Assembly: GCA_041687455.1 (NCBI GenBank)
Contig: JAWLBY010000027.1
Location: 1 to 48,390, forward strand
Origin: JAWLBY01 sp041687455
Lineage (GTDB): Bacteria > Pseudomonadota > Gammaproteobacteria > Xanthomonadales > Xanthomonadaceae
DNA: 48,390 nucleotides
Direction of reading: 5' to 3'
The notes beneath the pieces were generated by a model. That model was not told where the DNA came from. It made no database searches and was given only the letters and a program-made list of their open reading frames with translations. Below are positions 1-9,590 of this stretch, one piece after another. How positions within the stretch are numbered: the stretch's first letter is position 1; each line of letters begins with the position of its first letter. The translations under genes and the position numbers were made by a program.

Positions 1-50
1 CGTGACCGACGGGTTTACAATCTCAGCACAGCACAACCGACTCTACTGAT

Positions 51-85
51 CGGTCACGATCGACCGAAACGAGCGGTCACGATCG
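51..85. repeat. 12-bp direct repeat next to the IS remnant
   Basis: The 12-mer cggtcacgatcg occurs at 51-62 and again at 74-85, 23 bp apart. The first 8 bases of the window (cgtgaccg) are the inverse of its left part. The repeats lie just before the conserved part of the transposase remnant and may belong to the end of the element, but I cannot define a terminal inverted repeat from this window. Confidence 0.45.
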
Positions 86-129
86 CCGAAATACGCAAGC
101 AGATTCTCGGGCTCAGCGACCCTTGGACG

Positions 130-1317
130 GTGACGTCGGTGGAGCTGGATCGTTCGGCGGGCAGTGTTCTCGTCAAGGTCGAGCCACGGCCGGATGCCAT
201 GTTTTCGTGCCCGAGGTGCGGAGTGGCGTCGCCCGGCTACGACCGGCGCACTCGGCGGTGGCGGCACCTGGACACCTGTCAGTACACGACCATTCTCGAG
301 GCCAACGTGCCGCGGCTGCCGTGCGCGGAGCACGGTGTGGTGACTGTCGCGGTGCCTTGGGCCGAGCCTGGCTCGGGCTTTACGAGCCTGTTCGAGGCGC
401 TCGTGATCGATTGGTTGCACGAGGCCAGCATCAAGGCGGTCGCTCGACAGCTACGGATGAGCTGGAGCGCGATCGACCGGATCATGGCACGAGCGGTCGC
501 GCGCGGCCTGGCGCGCCGTGAAGCATTGAATCCCGAGCGGCTGTGCATCGATGAGACTTCATTCCAGAAGCGCCACGAGTACGTGACCGTCGTCACCGAC
601 CCGGACGCCGGGCATGTGTTGCACGGTGCCGACGATCGCAAGACTGAGAGCCTCGAGCAGTTCTACGCCGGGCTCGATGAGACGCAGAAGGCCGCCATAC
701 GCGGCGTATCGATGGACATGTGGCCGGCCTTCATCACTGCGACACGCCGCCATATTCCGGACGCTGACAGCAAGATCGGCTTCGACAGGTTCCACGTCGC
801 CAAGCTGCTCGGGGATGCGGTCGACAAGGTTCGGCGGCAGGAGCACAAGGCGTTGTCAGGCGATGGCGTCGATCTTCTGAAGGGCAGCAAGTACACGTGG
901 CTGACGAACCCCGAGAACATGTCCGCAGCGCAGCGGGCACGCTTCGTTGCGCTGCGCGATAGCACGCTGAAGACCGCCCGGGCGTGGGCGATCAAGGAAA
1001 TGGCGATGCAGCTTTGGCACTACCGGAGCAAGACCTGGGCGGAGGATCGAACTCAGGAGTGGAGTAAGCGAAAAGCTGCGTGACGGAGGCGACAACTATC
1101 TTGACGCGCACCGAAGACGATCAAGCGTCAGCTCTGGGGAATCTTGAATGCCATCGTGCTCAACCTTCACAACGGCCACGCCGAGAGCATGAACAGCCGA
1201 ATCCAGCGCATAAAGCATCGCGCCTGCGGCTTCAGGAAACGCGAGCGGTTCCGCAATGCAATTTACTTCCACCTCGGTGGTCTGCGGCTGTATCCGGCCG
1301 GGGTTCAAGCGAGGTAA
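130..1317 (+). pseudogene. ISL3-family transposase, disrupted
   Basis: The N-terminal part (130-1083, GTG start) reads as an ISL3 transposase: a Cys-rich zinc-ribbon region (CPRCGVASPGYDRRTRRWRH), a helix-turn-helix, and the DDE core with IDETSFQKRHEY and GFDRFHVAKLL. The frame is stopped by TGA at 1081 and again at 1102. The typical ISL3 C-terminus then resumes in the same frame (RQLWGILNAIVLN, then SMNSRIQRIKHRACGFR) and ends at TAA 1315-1317. About 26 codons between WAE and RQLWG no longer match the family although the spacing is kept, which suggests two compensating frameshifts. The frame is also open upstream to the window edge, with IRKQILGLSDPWTV at 91-132 resembling the family N-terminus, so the true start may be earlier. 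It is probably inactive. Confidence 0.85.
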
Positions 1318-1350
1318 CCCACTCGATCCGGTGATGCGCCAAAAAAGACA

Positions 1351-4179
1351 TCATCCATTGCGAGGCAGCGGCAATCGAGCTTGTATTTCAGCCAGTTTGA
1401 TCGCCAGCGGTGAGTTGGGGGAGACAACCGAGGGGATGATGGTCGCCGCCTCCGCTAACCAACGCGAGGCCTCCTCGATGCTGTTTGATGCCAGTTCTAG
1501 CTCGGCCAGCTCAAGGGCAATTTCGGCGGTGCCGATGTAACGCTGTCCTCGGGCGATGACAAGCTGCTCGTACGCCTCGATCAGAAGGGTGTGAGCGACC
1601 TCGACATTTCCCGCGCTTTTTTCCAGCAGTCCTCGGATGCGGAGAGCTGCGGCATGTCTCGTCGAGTTCTTCCGGCCGTGCTGGGCAACGAGCGACTCGG
1701 CGTCATCGAGCCATCGTACTGCTTCGGCTGGGTCGCCGTACCGTCGATGCCATTCGGCGAGATGGATGCTTTGACGGATCCTGGTGTCCGTGAGTTCGGT
1801 CGTCTCTCCTGGTGGAACGGGCGATTCGAGATAATGTTTCGACTCGTCTGCCCGGCCCGCCAGCATCAGCAGTCGCCCGAGGTTCTGGCGGAACATTGCG
1901 ATCACCGGAGGATGTGCTTCCCGTTGCTGCTCGACGATGCCAAGTGCTTTGCGAAAGAAACGTTCCGCGGATCTGTAGTCTCCGATCTCTTCGCTCAGCG
2001 AAGCTATGTTGTTGTATGAGATCGCCAATGCCGGATCGTCTGCTGCGAGTGTCGCCTCTGAGATATGCAATGCTTTGGTTAGCTGGTTGATAGCATCACG
2101 CGTTCGTCCATCTTGGTGATACAGCATGCCGAGTTCGTTGTGCACACTTGCAATCAGATCGCTATTCGGGTCAAGCGATGCCTTGCGATGAGCCAGCATT
2201 TCCTGCAACACCTGCTCTGCGCCGGTGCGGTCTCCGAGTTCACGCAGCAACTGGGCGTGAAATCCGAGTAGCGATATCAGTTTCTGATCTTCCGGGGGCA
2301 GAGCGCGGCGCATGCTGGCGACTGCGTCTGCCATGAGTGGCCCGGCTTCGGCCAATCGACCGGCGCTTCTCAACAGATCGGCCAGGTAACCCTTGGCACT
2401 TGCAGTTTCTGCTGATTTCGCCCCGAAGACTTCGGTGTGTTCATCGACTGCTTGACGCAAGACATTCTCAGCGTTGCTTATGTTTCCCTGACGAGATAGC
2501 GTCAGACCGAGTTGTGCCCGCGTGATCGCTGTTGCTTGCCGCAAGCCTGCGCTTTCGGAAATCCGGAGCGCTTGGCGCGCGGCCGCCTCCGAGTGTTTGA
2601 AGTCGCCTTTTCGGTCCAATGCCACCGCGAGTTCACGGAGAAGTTCGACTCTCTCGCGCGCTGTGACGGTGGACGACGCTGCAAGTCGGATGTCGGCTTG
2701 CAGGAGTTCGGCCGCCTCTGTCGGTTGTCCGAGCTTGTTGTACAGCCTTGCGAGTGTCGTCAGCATGCGGGTCCGTTCGCGATCGCTGAGTGCGGCTTTG
2801 CGCAAGCGCTGGACCCCTCGACCTACCAGTTCCAACGGTGAGATGTTGGCGCCCCGCCCAGTTGAGGGATCGGCTTCGCCGAACAGATCCACCAGAAACG
2901 TCGTGGCGGCCTCGGCTGATCGAGCTTCGTGGAGGGCGGTCGCCTCGGCAGCAAGTGCGCGGTCTCTCTCGACGGCTAGCCGCCATCCGGCCAACGAAGC
3001 AATCGCCACGACGACGAGGGCCGCACCCGCGGCGAAGGGGTTGCGCGCAGCGAACTTTCGCAGTCGATACGGAATATTCTCCGGTGCAGCGAGCACGGGC
3101 CGGTTGGCCAGGTAGCGCTCAAGATCATCGGCCAGCGCCTCTGCGGAAGGATAGCGGGACGAAGGGTTCGGTGAGGTTGCCCGTGCCACGATCAGGTCGA
3201 GATCGCCGCGAAAAATGCGTGCTCGACGACCGGTGACCGTACGGCTCGGGTGCGGGAGCTTGTTGGCAGAATCAAGCGGCGGCGGTGCACGGTCGGTCAG
3301 CAGTTCAAAGAGCAGCAAGCCGAGGGAATAGATGTCGGTTGCCGTCGAAACCGATTCGCCACGACGCTGCTCGGGACTCGCGTAGGCTGGAGTGAACCAT
3401 GGCTGTATCTGTTCGTCGCGATCTTCGGTGTGCATCGCAACACTGAAATCGAGCAGAACCGGCCGACCGTCCTCGCGCAACAGAACATTGGCGGGCTTGA
3501 TGTCCCTGTGGATCACCAGACGCTGGTGCGCGAAATGGGTCGCGCGGGCAACATCGGCAAGCATCTTGATTCGTGTTCGCAGCGGGATTTCGCGCTCTCG
3601 GCAGGCGTGGGTAATCGGAGCGCCGCGGACGTACTCCATCACGATGTATGGTTGTCCCTGATCGGTATCTCCTCCTCCGTACAGGTGAGCGATGCCGGGA
3701 TGCTCCAGACTCGCCAACAACTGGCGCTCTCTTCTCAACTGGCGCTCGGCAGCAGGGGTTGCGAGCGTGCTCATTACCTTGATGGCAACCTGCTGTTGGA
3801 ACTCGTCGCTCTCTCGCTCGCCGAGGTACACAACTCCGGTCCCTCCGCGCCCGATCTCTCTGGCCAGGCGATATGGCCCCAGGCGCTCGTGCAACAGCGA
3901 ATGCTCGGCTGGCGCGGCCGTGACGCCAAGTCTTGAAGTCAGCCATCCTCGAGTGTTCGAGGTGTCAGCCTCCAGCAGCGCTGACAGTCGCCCGCGGATG
4001 CCGCTCGGAGCGTCGAGGGCCGAGAGCCAGGCATGCCGTTGTTCCTCGGGAATTTCCGAGCCTTTGTGGAACAGGTACTCGAGCTGGTCAAGGTCGATGT
4101 CGCCAGCGGTGCCGTCAGCCAAAGCGGCGGGTTCGCCGGACCGAGTGGCAAATGCCGTCTGTCCAGTCTGCTGCGTCAC
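1351..4179 (-). CDS. membrane-anchored Ser/Thr protein kinase with TPR-type tail
   Basis: This 942-aa protein has an N-terminal leader (1-100), a Hanks-type kinase domain (about 103-360), one transmembrane helix (about 382-399) and a long helical C-terminal region with TPR-type repeats (about 430-930). Kinase motifs visible are the glycine loop GRGGTG (110-115), VAIK with Lys134, HRDIKPAN (224-231), the metal-binding motif as DFS rather than DFG (244-246), and YASPEQ in place of APE. The layout matches proteobacterial PknB-like kinases with a periplasmic or extracytoplasmic TPR sensor, which phosphorylate Ser/Thr of unknown targets. It lies tail-to-tail with the IS remnant and has no operon partner. 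The DFG-to-DFS change keeps the catalytic Asp, so activity is plausible but not certain. A cytoplasmic kinase with an outside TPR tail is inferred from the single membrane helix. Confidence 0.88.
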   Translation of the reverse strand: MTQQTGQTAFATRSGEPAALADGTAGDIDLDQLEYLFHKGSEIPEEQRHAWLSALDAPSGIRGRLSALLEADTSNTRGWLTSRLGVTAAPAEHSLLHERLGPYRLAREIGRGGTGVVYLGERESDEFQQQVAIKVMSTLATPAAERQLRRERQLLASLEHPGIAHLYGGGDTDQGQPYIVMEYVRGAPITHACREREIPLRTRIKMLADVARATHFAHQRLVIHRDIKPANVLLREDGRPVLLDFSVAMHTEDRDEQIQPWFTPAYASPEQRRGESVSTATDIYSLGLLLFELLTDRAPPPLDSANKLPHPSRTVTGRRARIFRGDLDLIVARATSPNPSSRYPSAEALADDLERYLANRPVLAAPENIPYRLRKFAARNPFAAGAALVVVAIASLAGWRLAVERDRALAAEATALHEARSAEAATTFLVDLFGEADPSTGRGANISPLELVGRGVQRLRKAALSDRERTRMLTTLARLYNKLGQPTEAAELLQADIRLAASSTVTARERVELLRELAVALDRKGDFKHSEAAARQALRISESAGLRQATAITRAQLGLTLSRQGNISNAENVLRQAVDEHTEVFGAKSAETASAKGYLADLLRSAGRLAEAGPLMADAVASMRRALPPEDQKLISLLGFHAQLLRELGDRTGAEQVLQEMLAHRKASLDPNSDLIASVHNELGMLYHQDGRTRDAINQLTKALHISEATLAADDPALAISYNNIASLSEEIGDYRSAERFFRKALGIVEQQREAHPPVIAMFRQNLGRLLMLAGRADESKHYLESPVPPGETTELTDTRIRQSIHLAEWHRRYGDPAEAVRWLDDAESLVAQHGRKNSTRHAAALRIRGLLEKSAGNVEVAHTLLIEAYEQLVIARGQRYIGTAEIALELAELELASNSIEEASRWLAEAATIIPSVVSPNSPLAIKLAEIQARLPLPRNG

Positions 4180-4621
4180 TGTCCCCCCAACGATCTTTCA
4201 TCACGGCTGCCGCGCAGCACACCGTATCAGATTTCACGGATGATCGAATTTTGGGATCCGACGGGTGGACCGCCGTGCTCATCGCTCGTCAAGTCCCCCG
4301 TCACTGGCTTGTAGCTTGTTCAGCATAGAGGTAACGACGCGGCGAGCCGCCGTGGCAGGCCGACTGGACCGCGCAGGCGGCCGACGGGCACGTGCAGCTC
4401 CGTGTGACCCATTCCGGCGGCACCGTGACGATCGCTTGGCCGCAGCCGGTGTCGGTGTGCGGCGATCGGATATTCCGCGGCGTATCTGAAGGGCACCGAC
4501 CGGGCAGAACACACACCCGCGGCCGCCGCTGCGTCGCGACGCGGCAGCGGGCGCGGCATCCGGTTCATGCCGGTGTAAGCCGTCGGCTGGCCTGCTGGCG
4601 GCTCGCCGAGCGAGCGCCCCG
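4180..4621. other. intergenic region without a confident gene
   Basis: This 440-bp stretch separates two genes that diverge (kinase to the left, oxidoreductase to the right), so it should hold both promoters. One plus-strand frame from about 4339 to 4560 is open and GC3-rich, with a beta-strand-like peptide (HVQLRVTHSGGTVTIAWP). It has no convincing start or family match, and I do not call it a gene. Confidence 0.5.
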
Positions 4622-5569
4622 ATGATGCCTTTGCGTGCGGCCGTGGTCGGTGCCGGTCATCTCGGCCGGTTCCACGCGGAAAAATACGCCGGACTGCCCG
4701 ACGTGCGACTGGCCGCGATCGTCGACGTCGATCCGGCGCGGGCGCGGCAGGTGGCCGGCGCCAGCGGTGCGCAGGTGCTGACCGACCACCGCGCGCTGGC
4801 CGAACGGGTCGATGTCGCCAGCGTCGCAGTGCCGACCTCGGCGCATTACCCGATTGTGCGCGACCTGCTCGACGCCGGCATCCACGTGCTGGTCGAGAAG
4901 CCGTTGGCCGCCTCGGTCGACGAAGGCCGTGACCTGGTCGATCGCTCGGCGCGCTGTGGCCGGGTGCTGCAGGTCGGTCACATCGAGCGCTTCAATCCGG
5001 TCGTCCGTGACCTGCTCGAGCGGGTCGGGCGACCGTTGTTCATCGAATGCCAGCGGGTGGCGCCGTTCAATCCGCGCGGCACCGATACCGACGTCGTGCT
5101 CGACCTGATGATCCACGACATCGACCTGCTGCTGCAGCTCGTGCGTTCGCCGATCGTCGGCATCGATGCGCACGGCCTTGCGGTGCTGACGCCGCACTGC
5201 GACATCGCGCAGGCCTGGCTGCGCTTCGCCGACGGCTGCGTCGCGACCCTGAATGCGAGCCGGATCGCCGATCGGCGCGAGCGCCGGCTGCGGCTGTTCC
5301 AGGACGATGCGTACTTCTCGGCCGACCTCGGTGGCCATGCACTGAGCGTGCGTCGCAAGCAGGCCGACATCGGCGGTCGCGAGTCGGTGGTCGAGCAGAG
5401 GATCGTCTTCGCCGACCGCGATCCGCTGGCCGACGAGATCCGTGCGTTCGTCGGCTCGGTCAGTCGCGGCGACGCCCCGCAGGTCAGCGCCAGCGACGGG
5501 ATGCGCGCGGTGGCGACCGCGCTCGAGATCGGCCGGCACATCACGCGCTGGACCGCGCGGCCGTCATGA
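4622..5569 (+). CDS. Gfo/Idh/MocA-family oxidoreductase, GnnA-like
   Basis: This 315-aa NAD(P)-dependent sugar dehydrogenase has an N-terminal Rossmann fold (VVGAGHLGRFHA, residues 8-19), the family EKP motif (VLVEKPLAAS), and then LQVGHIERFNP and DLMIHDIDLLL. That wording matches the subgroup commonly found in lipid A/LPS loci. GnnA of Acidithiobacillus oxidises UDP-GlcNAc at C3 so that GnnB can aminate it, giving UDP-GlcNAc3N and amide-linked acyl chains in lipid A. The next gene is a DegT-type aminotransferase overlapping by four bases (ATGA), exactly the GnnA-GnnB order. No lpxA or lpxB gene is nearby, so the lipid A role is inference, and another 3-amino sugar of O-antigen is possible. 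ATG at 4622 is followed by a second ATG at 4625. Confidence 0.85.
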   Translation: MMPLRAAVVGAGHLGRFHAEKYAGLPDVRLAAIVDVDPARARQVAGASGAQVLTDHRALAERVDVASVAVPTSAHYPIVRDLLDAGIHVLVEKPLAASVDEGRDLVDRSARCGRVLQVGHIERFNPVVRDLLERVGRPLFIECQRVAPFNPRGTDTDVVLDLMIHDIDLLLQLVRSPIVGIDAHGLAVLTPHCDIAQAWLRFADGCVATLNASRIADRRERRLRLFQDDAYFSADLGGHALSVRRKQADIGGRESVVEQRIVFADRDPLADEIRAFVGSVSRGDAPQVSASDGMRAVATALEIGRHITRWTARPS

Positions 5570-6693
5570 CACGCGACGCGCCGGTGCCGATGGCCGACCC
5601 GGCGGCGGCATGGGACGCATTGCGCGGCGAAGTTGAACCGGCGCTCGCCGAGGTCTGCCGCAGCGGACGCTTCGTGCATGGTCCGCAGTTGGCCGCGTTC
5701 GAGCGCGAGCTGGCCGATCGTCTCGGGCTGCGGCATGCGATCGGCTGCGCGTCCGGTACCGATGCGCTGCAGCTCATCCTGCGCGGCTGCGGTATCGGTG
5801 TCGGCGACGAAGTGATCACGACGCCGTTCACGTTCTTCGCGACGATCGAAGCGATCGTCCATTGCGGTGCGCGGCCGGTGTTCGTCGACATCGATCCGGC
5901 CACGTTCAATCTCGATCCGGCCGGCGTCGAGGCCGTGGTCGGCCCGGCGACACGGGCGATCGTCGCGGTGCATCTGTTCGGGCAGCCGTTCGACGCCGAC
6001 GCACTGATTGCGATCGCGCAGCGCCATCGACTGCGGCTGATCGAGGACGCTGCACAGGCGTTCGGTGCCCGCAGCGGTGCGAAACCGGTCGGCGCGCTCG
6101 GTGACGCCGCAGCGTTCAGTTTCTACCCGAGCAAGACGCTCGGCGGCTTCGGTGACGGTGGAATGGTCGTCACCGACGACGACGCGGTCGCAGCGATCGT
6201 GCGTGAGCTCGGCAATCACGGCAGCCGCGAGCGCAACATCCATCGGCGGGTCGGCCTCAACAGCCGGCTGGACGAACTGCAGGCGGTCGTGCTGCGCGCA
6301 CGGCTGCGGCGGATCGGCCCGTGCATCGCCGCACGGCAGCGGCTTGCGCGCCGCTACGACGCGCGGCTCGCCGACATGCCCGGCGTCGTGATCCCGCGTC
6401 GGCGCGCGGGCGTGGAGCATGTCTACCAGCAGTACACGGTGCTGCTCGACGACCGCGACGGCTGCGCCGCCGCGCTGCGCGCCGAAGGCATCGAAACCGC
6501 GGTGCACTATCCGCGACCGGCGCATCGGCAGCCGGCGCTGCAGGATCGCTACCACGATTGCGATCTGCCGGTCGCCGAACAGGTCGCGGGGCGCTGCCTG
6601 TCGCTGCCGCTGTATCCGGAGCTTGGCGAGGTGGCGCTCGATCGGGTGGTCGACGCGGTGCAGCGGTTCGTTGTGCAGACCGTATCGGGCTGA
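5566..6693 (+). CDS. DegT/DnrJ/EryC1 aminotransferase, GnnB-like
   Basis: This 375-aa PLP-dependent sugar aminotransferase starts at ATG 5566, which overlaps the TGA of the upstream oxidoreductase and so implies translational coupling. Family signatures are GCASGTDALQLIL, TTPFTFFATIEAI, LIEDAAQAFGA (cofactor-binding Asp) and FSFYPSKTLGGFGDGG, whose Lys should form the Schiff base with PLP. The C-terminal part HVYQQYTVLLDDRDG and AVHYPRPAHRQPAL is typical of the VioA/DesV/GnnB class. It should transfer an amino group, usually from glutamate, to the 3-keto sugar nucleotide produced by the preceding enzyme. The frame is open well upstream inside the oxidoreductase, but the coupled ATG gives the normal family length. 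Confidence 0.88.
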   Translation: MTRDAPVPMADPAAAWDALRGEVEPALAEVCRSGRFVHGPQLAAFERELADRLGLRHAIGCASGTDALQLILRGCGIGVGDEVITTPFTFFATIEAIVHCGARPVFVDIDPATFNLDPAGVEAVVGPATRAIVAVHLFGQPFDADALIAIAQRHRLRLIEDAAQAFGARSGAKPVGALGDAAAFSFYPSKTLGGFGDGGMVVTDDDAVAAIVRELGNHGSRERNIHRRVGLNSRLDELQAVVLRARLRRIGPCIAARQRLARRYDARLADMPGVVIPRRRAGVEHVYQQYTVLLDDRDGCAAALRAEGIETAVHYPRPAHRQPALQDRYHDCDLPVAEQVAGRCLSLPLYPELGEVALDRVVDAVQRFVVQTVSG

Positions 6694-6829
6694 CGGGCGG
6701 GAGCGTCCAGCGCGAGCGAGAAAACGCATCGGCGTGGCGACCGCCGATCGCTGATGACGACCGGCAGGGTGCCGCCATCGGCTGCGCCGCGTAAGCTTGC
6801 CGGCCCCCGAATCAGCGGTCCCGAGCACG

Positions 6830-9055
6830 ATGCGGAGTTTCCTGTTTGTCCTGCTGCTGCTGCCGGTGCTGGCTGATGCGGCACTCGTGATCGACGGCCG
6901 CATCGACGAGGCCGAGTGGCAACAGGCGCAACGCTTCGACCGCTTCGTCTCGGTGCAGCCGCTGACCGGCACCGAAGCGCCGGCCGATCGCCGCGCCGAA
7001 GCGCTGCTGCTGTCGACGCCGGATGGTATCGCGGTGGCGATTCGCGCCTGGCATCCGGCGTCGCTGCCGCAGACCCGCGCGCGGATGCGGCGCGACGCCG
7101 GCGAGCAGGTCGATCGCTTCAACTTCATGGTCGACTTCAACGGCGACGGCCGTACCGGCTACGACTTCACCGTCACCACCGCCGGCGACGTGATGGACGA
7201 GGTGATCAGCAACGAGAACAGCTTCAAGTCCGACTGGGACGGCGTCTGGCAACACGCGGTGGCCGATTTCGACGGCGGCTACGCGGTCGAGCTGCTGATT
7301 CCGTGGTCGATCGCGCCGATGGCCGGCTCGTCGGCGCCAACCCGCACGATTGCGGTCTACTTCGACCGCGTGATCGCCGCGACCGGCGAACGGTTCGCAT
7401 ACCCGGATGCCAGCTACCAGCGTGCGCGCTTCGTCAGCGACTTCGCGCGGATCGAGGTCCCGCAGTTCCGCCAGCAGTCGTTCGCGGTGACGCCATATGC
7501 GGTTGCGCTGCACGACAGCATCGGCGGCGACACGCGCTACAAGTCCGGCGGCGACCTGTTCTGGAAGCCGACCGGCGACCACCAGTTTGCATTGACGATC
7601 AATCCGGATTTCGGCCAGGTCGAGAGCGACCAGCTCGTCGTCGATTTCAGTGCGGTGGAGACCTTCTTCACCGACAAGCGCCCGTTCTTCACCGAGAACC
7701 ACAGCGCATTCGCGGTGTCGCATCCGCTCGCCGAGCTGTTCTACACCCGCAGGGTCGGCGGCGTCGCCGACGACGGTTCCGGTGCTGCGGCCATCGACTA
7801 CGCGATCAAGGGCAACGGCAGCATCGGCCGGTTCGGTTACGGGGTGTTTTCGGCCAGCGAGGCGGGCGAGGGCGGCCGCGACTTCCACCTGTTGCGGGCG
7901 ACCCACGGCAGCGAGCAGCTCAACCTCGGTTTCACCCATGGCGTGACCGAGCGGCCGGTTCACGACCGCCAGGCGCAGGTCAGCGCGGTCGACGCGCTGT
8001 GGCGCCCGAGTGCGAGCTGGCTGGTGCGACCGCTGTTCGTGCACAGCGAGATCGAACAGGCCGGGCAGCGCCGCCGCGGCCACGGCGGCGGCGTGGTGGC
8101 CGACTGGGATCTGCCGGGTCCGTGGCGGCAGCAGTATTTCGCGCTGTGGTCGGATGCCGACCTGCAGCTCAATGACCTCGGTTATCAGGCACGCAACGAT
8201 TTCCGCCAGTTCGAATGGGAAACCGGCTACCGCCGCGTCGAGCTGCCGGCGGCGTCGGCCTACAGCAGCCACGATTGGGAGTTCGAGTTGCTGCACCGCG
8301 AGAACACCGCCGGACTGCGGCTGCTGCAGAGCGCGTCGCTGTATCGCTCGTCGAGCCGTCGCAACGGCAGCTCGCAGTTTGCCGGACTGCGCTGGAACCG
8401 GCCGGCGTTCGATGACCTGCTGTCGCGCGGCAACGGCGCGCTGCACACGCAGGGCGGACCGGCGGCGTGGTTCGAGCATGTCCAGCCGCGCAATGGCGAC
8501 GGCCGGCTGGGTTGGGCCTGGTACATCGAGTCGTTTCCGAACGCGATCGCCGGCCGCAGCGTGCTGGCCGGCGTGCGGCCGCGCTGGCACGTCAACGACC
8601 ATTTCGACGTCGACCTCGGCCTGTACCGACGGCACCAGTCCGACTGGCTGCTGTGGCAGGGCGGTCGGGAGTTCGGCAGTTTCGCGGCCGATCGTGCCGA
8701 ATTGTTCTCGAACCTGAACTGGTTCATCGGCGAGCGGAACGAGTTGCGCGTCAAGCTGCAGGCGATCGCGATCGACGCACGCGCGCTGCAGGCCCGTCGG
8801 CTGCTGCCGGACGGTCGCATGGCCGACAGCGACGCGCCGCTCGAGGACTTCCGGCTGCGCAATCTCGGCTTCCAGCTTCGCTACCGCTACAAGCTCGGCA
8901 AGCTCAGTGACTTCTACGCCGTCTACAGCCGCGGCGGGTACGCGGTCGACGACTCGCGCGGGGGGCTCGGCGACACGCTCGGCGACACGTTCTCGCTGCG
9001 CGACAACGATCAGATCCTGCTGAAGATCGCCTACCGCTTCGAACCGTTCCGCTGA
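6830..9055 (+). CDS. DUF5916 family secreted/outer-membrane protein
   Basis: This 741-aa protein begins with a clear signal peptide (MRSFLFVLLLLPVLADA), followed by a carbohydrate-binding family 9-like beta domain (VIDGRIDEAEWQQAQ; FMVDFNGDGRTGYDF; WDGVWQHAV) and a long C-terminal region with alternating aromatic/polar strands ending in RYRYKLGKLSDFYAVYSRGG and IAYRFEPFR, consistent with an outer-membrane beta-barrel. These features match DUF5916 proteins, whose substrate is unknown. I chose ATG 6830 because it starts the signal peptide; an in-frame TTG at 6797 would add 11 residues before it. The gene stands alone, with 136 bp upstream and 130 bp downstream. The closing F-x-F motif (EPFR) is weaker than the usual barrel terminal Phe. 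Confidence 0.82.
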   Translation: MRSFLFVLLLLPVLADAALVIDGRIDEAEWQQAQRFDRFVSVQPLTGTEAPADRRAEALLLSTPDGIAVAIRAWHPASLPQTRARMRRDAGEQVDRFNFMVDFNGDGRTGYDFTVTTAGDVMDEVISNENSFKSDWDGVWQHAVADFDGGYAVELLIPWSIAPMAGSSAPTRTIAVYFDRVIAATGERFAYPDASYQRARFVSDFARIEVPQFRQQSFAVTPYAVALHDSIGGDTRYKSGGDLFWKPTGDHQFALTINPDFGQVESDQLVVDFSAVETFFTDKRPFFTENHSAFAVSHPLAELFYTRRVGGVADDGSGAAAIDYAIKGNGSIGRFGYGVFSASEAGEGGRDFHLLRATHGSEQLNLGFTHGVTERPVHDRQAQVSAVDALWRPSASWLVRPLFVHSEIEQAGQRRRGHGGGVVADWDLPGPWRQQYFALWSDADLQLNDLGYQARNDFRQFEWETGYRRVELPAASAYSSHDWEFELLHRENTAGLRLLQSASLYRSSSRRNGSSQFAGLRWNRPAFDDLLSRGNGALHTQGGPAAWFEHVQPRNGDGRLGWAWYIESFPNAIAGRSVLAGVRPRWHVNDHFDVDLGLYRRHQSDWLLWQGGREFGSFAADRAELFSNLNWFIGERNELRVKLQAIAIDARALQARRLLPDGRMADSDAPLEDFRLRNLGFQLRYRYKLGKLSDFYAVYSRGGYAVDDSRGGLGDTLGDTFSLRDNDQILLKIAYRFEPFR

Positions 9056-9187
9056 CGCTACGCGGCGCCGTGCACTGGCCGCCAGCCGGTCGCGGCTGGA
9101 GTTGAGCGGAATCAACATCGTCATTGTCGTTCATTCGTAGTGTCTTATCCAAGCGGGCGCCCGGTGCGGCCGCAATGGAGGCAGGCC

Positions 9188-9574
9188 ATGACGGTCGTCG
9201 TCTGGACACGTGCGTTCGAAACCGGCATCCGCGAGATCGATGACCAGCATCGCCGGCTGGTCGACTACATCAACGAGCTGGCCGCGGCGGACACAGGATC
9301 GTTGCCGGAAACGGTCGGCGACGTGCTGGAGTCGGCGATCGACTACACGCTGTACCACTTCGCTTTCGAGGAGTGCCTGCTCGAGACCCGCGGCTATCCG
9401 CATCTCGAGGCGCACCGGCGCGTGCATGCCGGCTTCGCCGGCGACTTGCAGCAGATGAAGCAGCAGTTCAACGCCGGACGACTGGATGCGCGCGAGCTCG
9501 GCGGCAGCCTGAGCCGCTGGCTGTTCGAACACATCAGCAATGCCGACACCGCGGCAACCCGATTCTCTCAATAG
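9188..9574 (+). CDS. bacteriohemerythrin (first of a tandem pair)
   Basis: This 128-aa four-helix-bundle protein has the di-iron ligand pattern of bacteriohemerythrins: DDQHRR, HFAFEECLLE, HLEAHRRVH and a C-terminal HISNAD. The family binds O2 reversibly and may store or deliver oxygen, or sense it. ATG 9188 is preceded by a ggaggc ribosome site, and the N-terminal VVWTRAFETGIREIDDQH begins exactly where the family domain begins. The next gene is a paralogue 16 bp downstream, so the two are probably cotranscribed. An upstream in-frame codon at 9140 would add 16 residues without homology. Confidence 0.93.
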   Translation: MTVVVWTRAFETGIREIDDQHRRLVDYINELAAADTGSLPETVGDVLESAIDYTLYHFAFEECLLETRGYPHLEAHRRVHAGFAGDLQQMKQQFNAGRLDARELGGSLSRWLFEHISNADTAATRFSQ

Positions 9575-9590
9575 TCACCGAGGACGCAAC

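Noticed and set aside
4339..4625. Small plus-strand gene with beta-like peptide
   Set aside because: GC3 looks coding, but there is no good start codon, it is stopped upstream, and the tail is Arg-rich shadow-like sequence.
4978..7140. 720-codon minus-strand frame opposite the GnnA/GnnB-like genes
   Set aside because: It is the complement of strongly supported genes; such long antisense frames are expected at this GC3.
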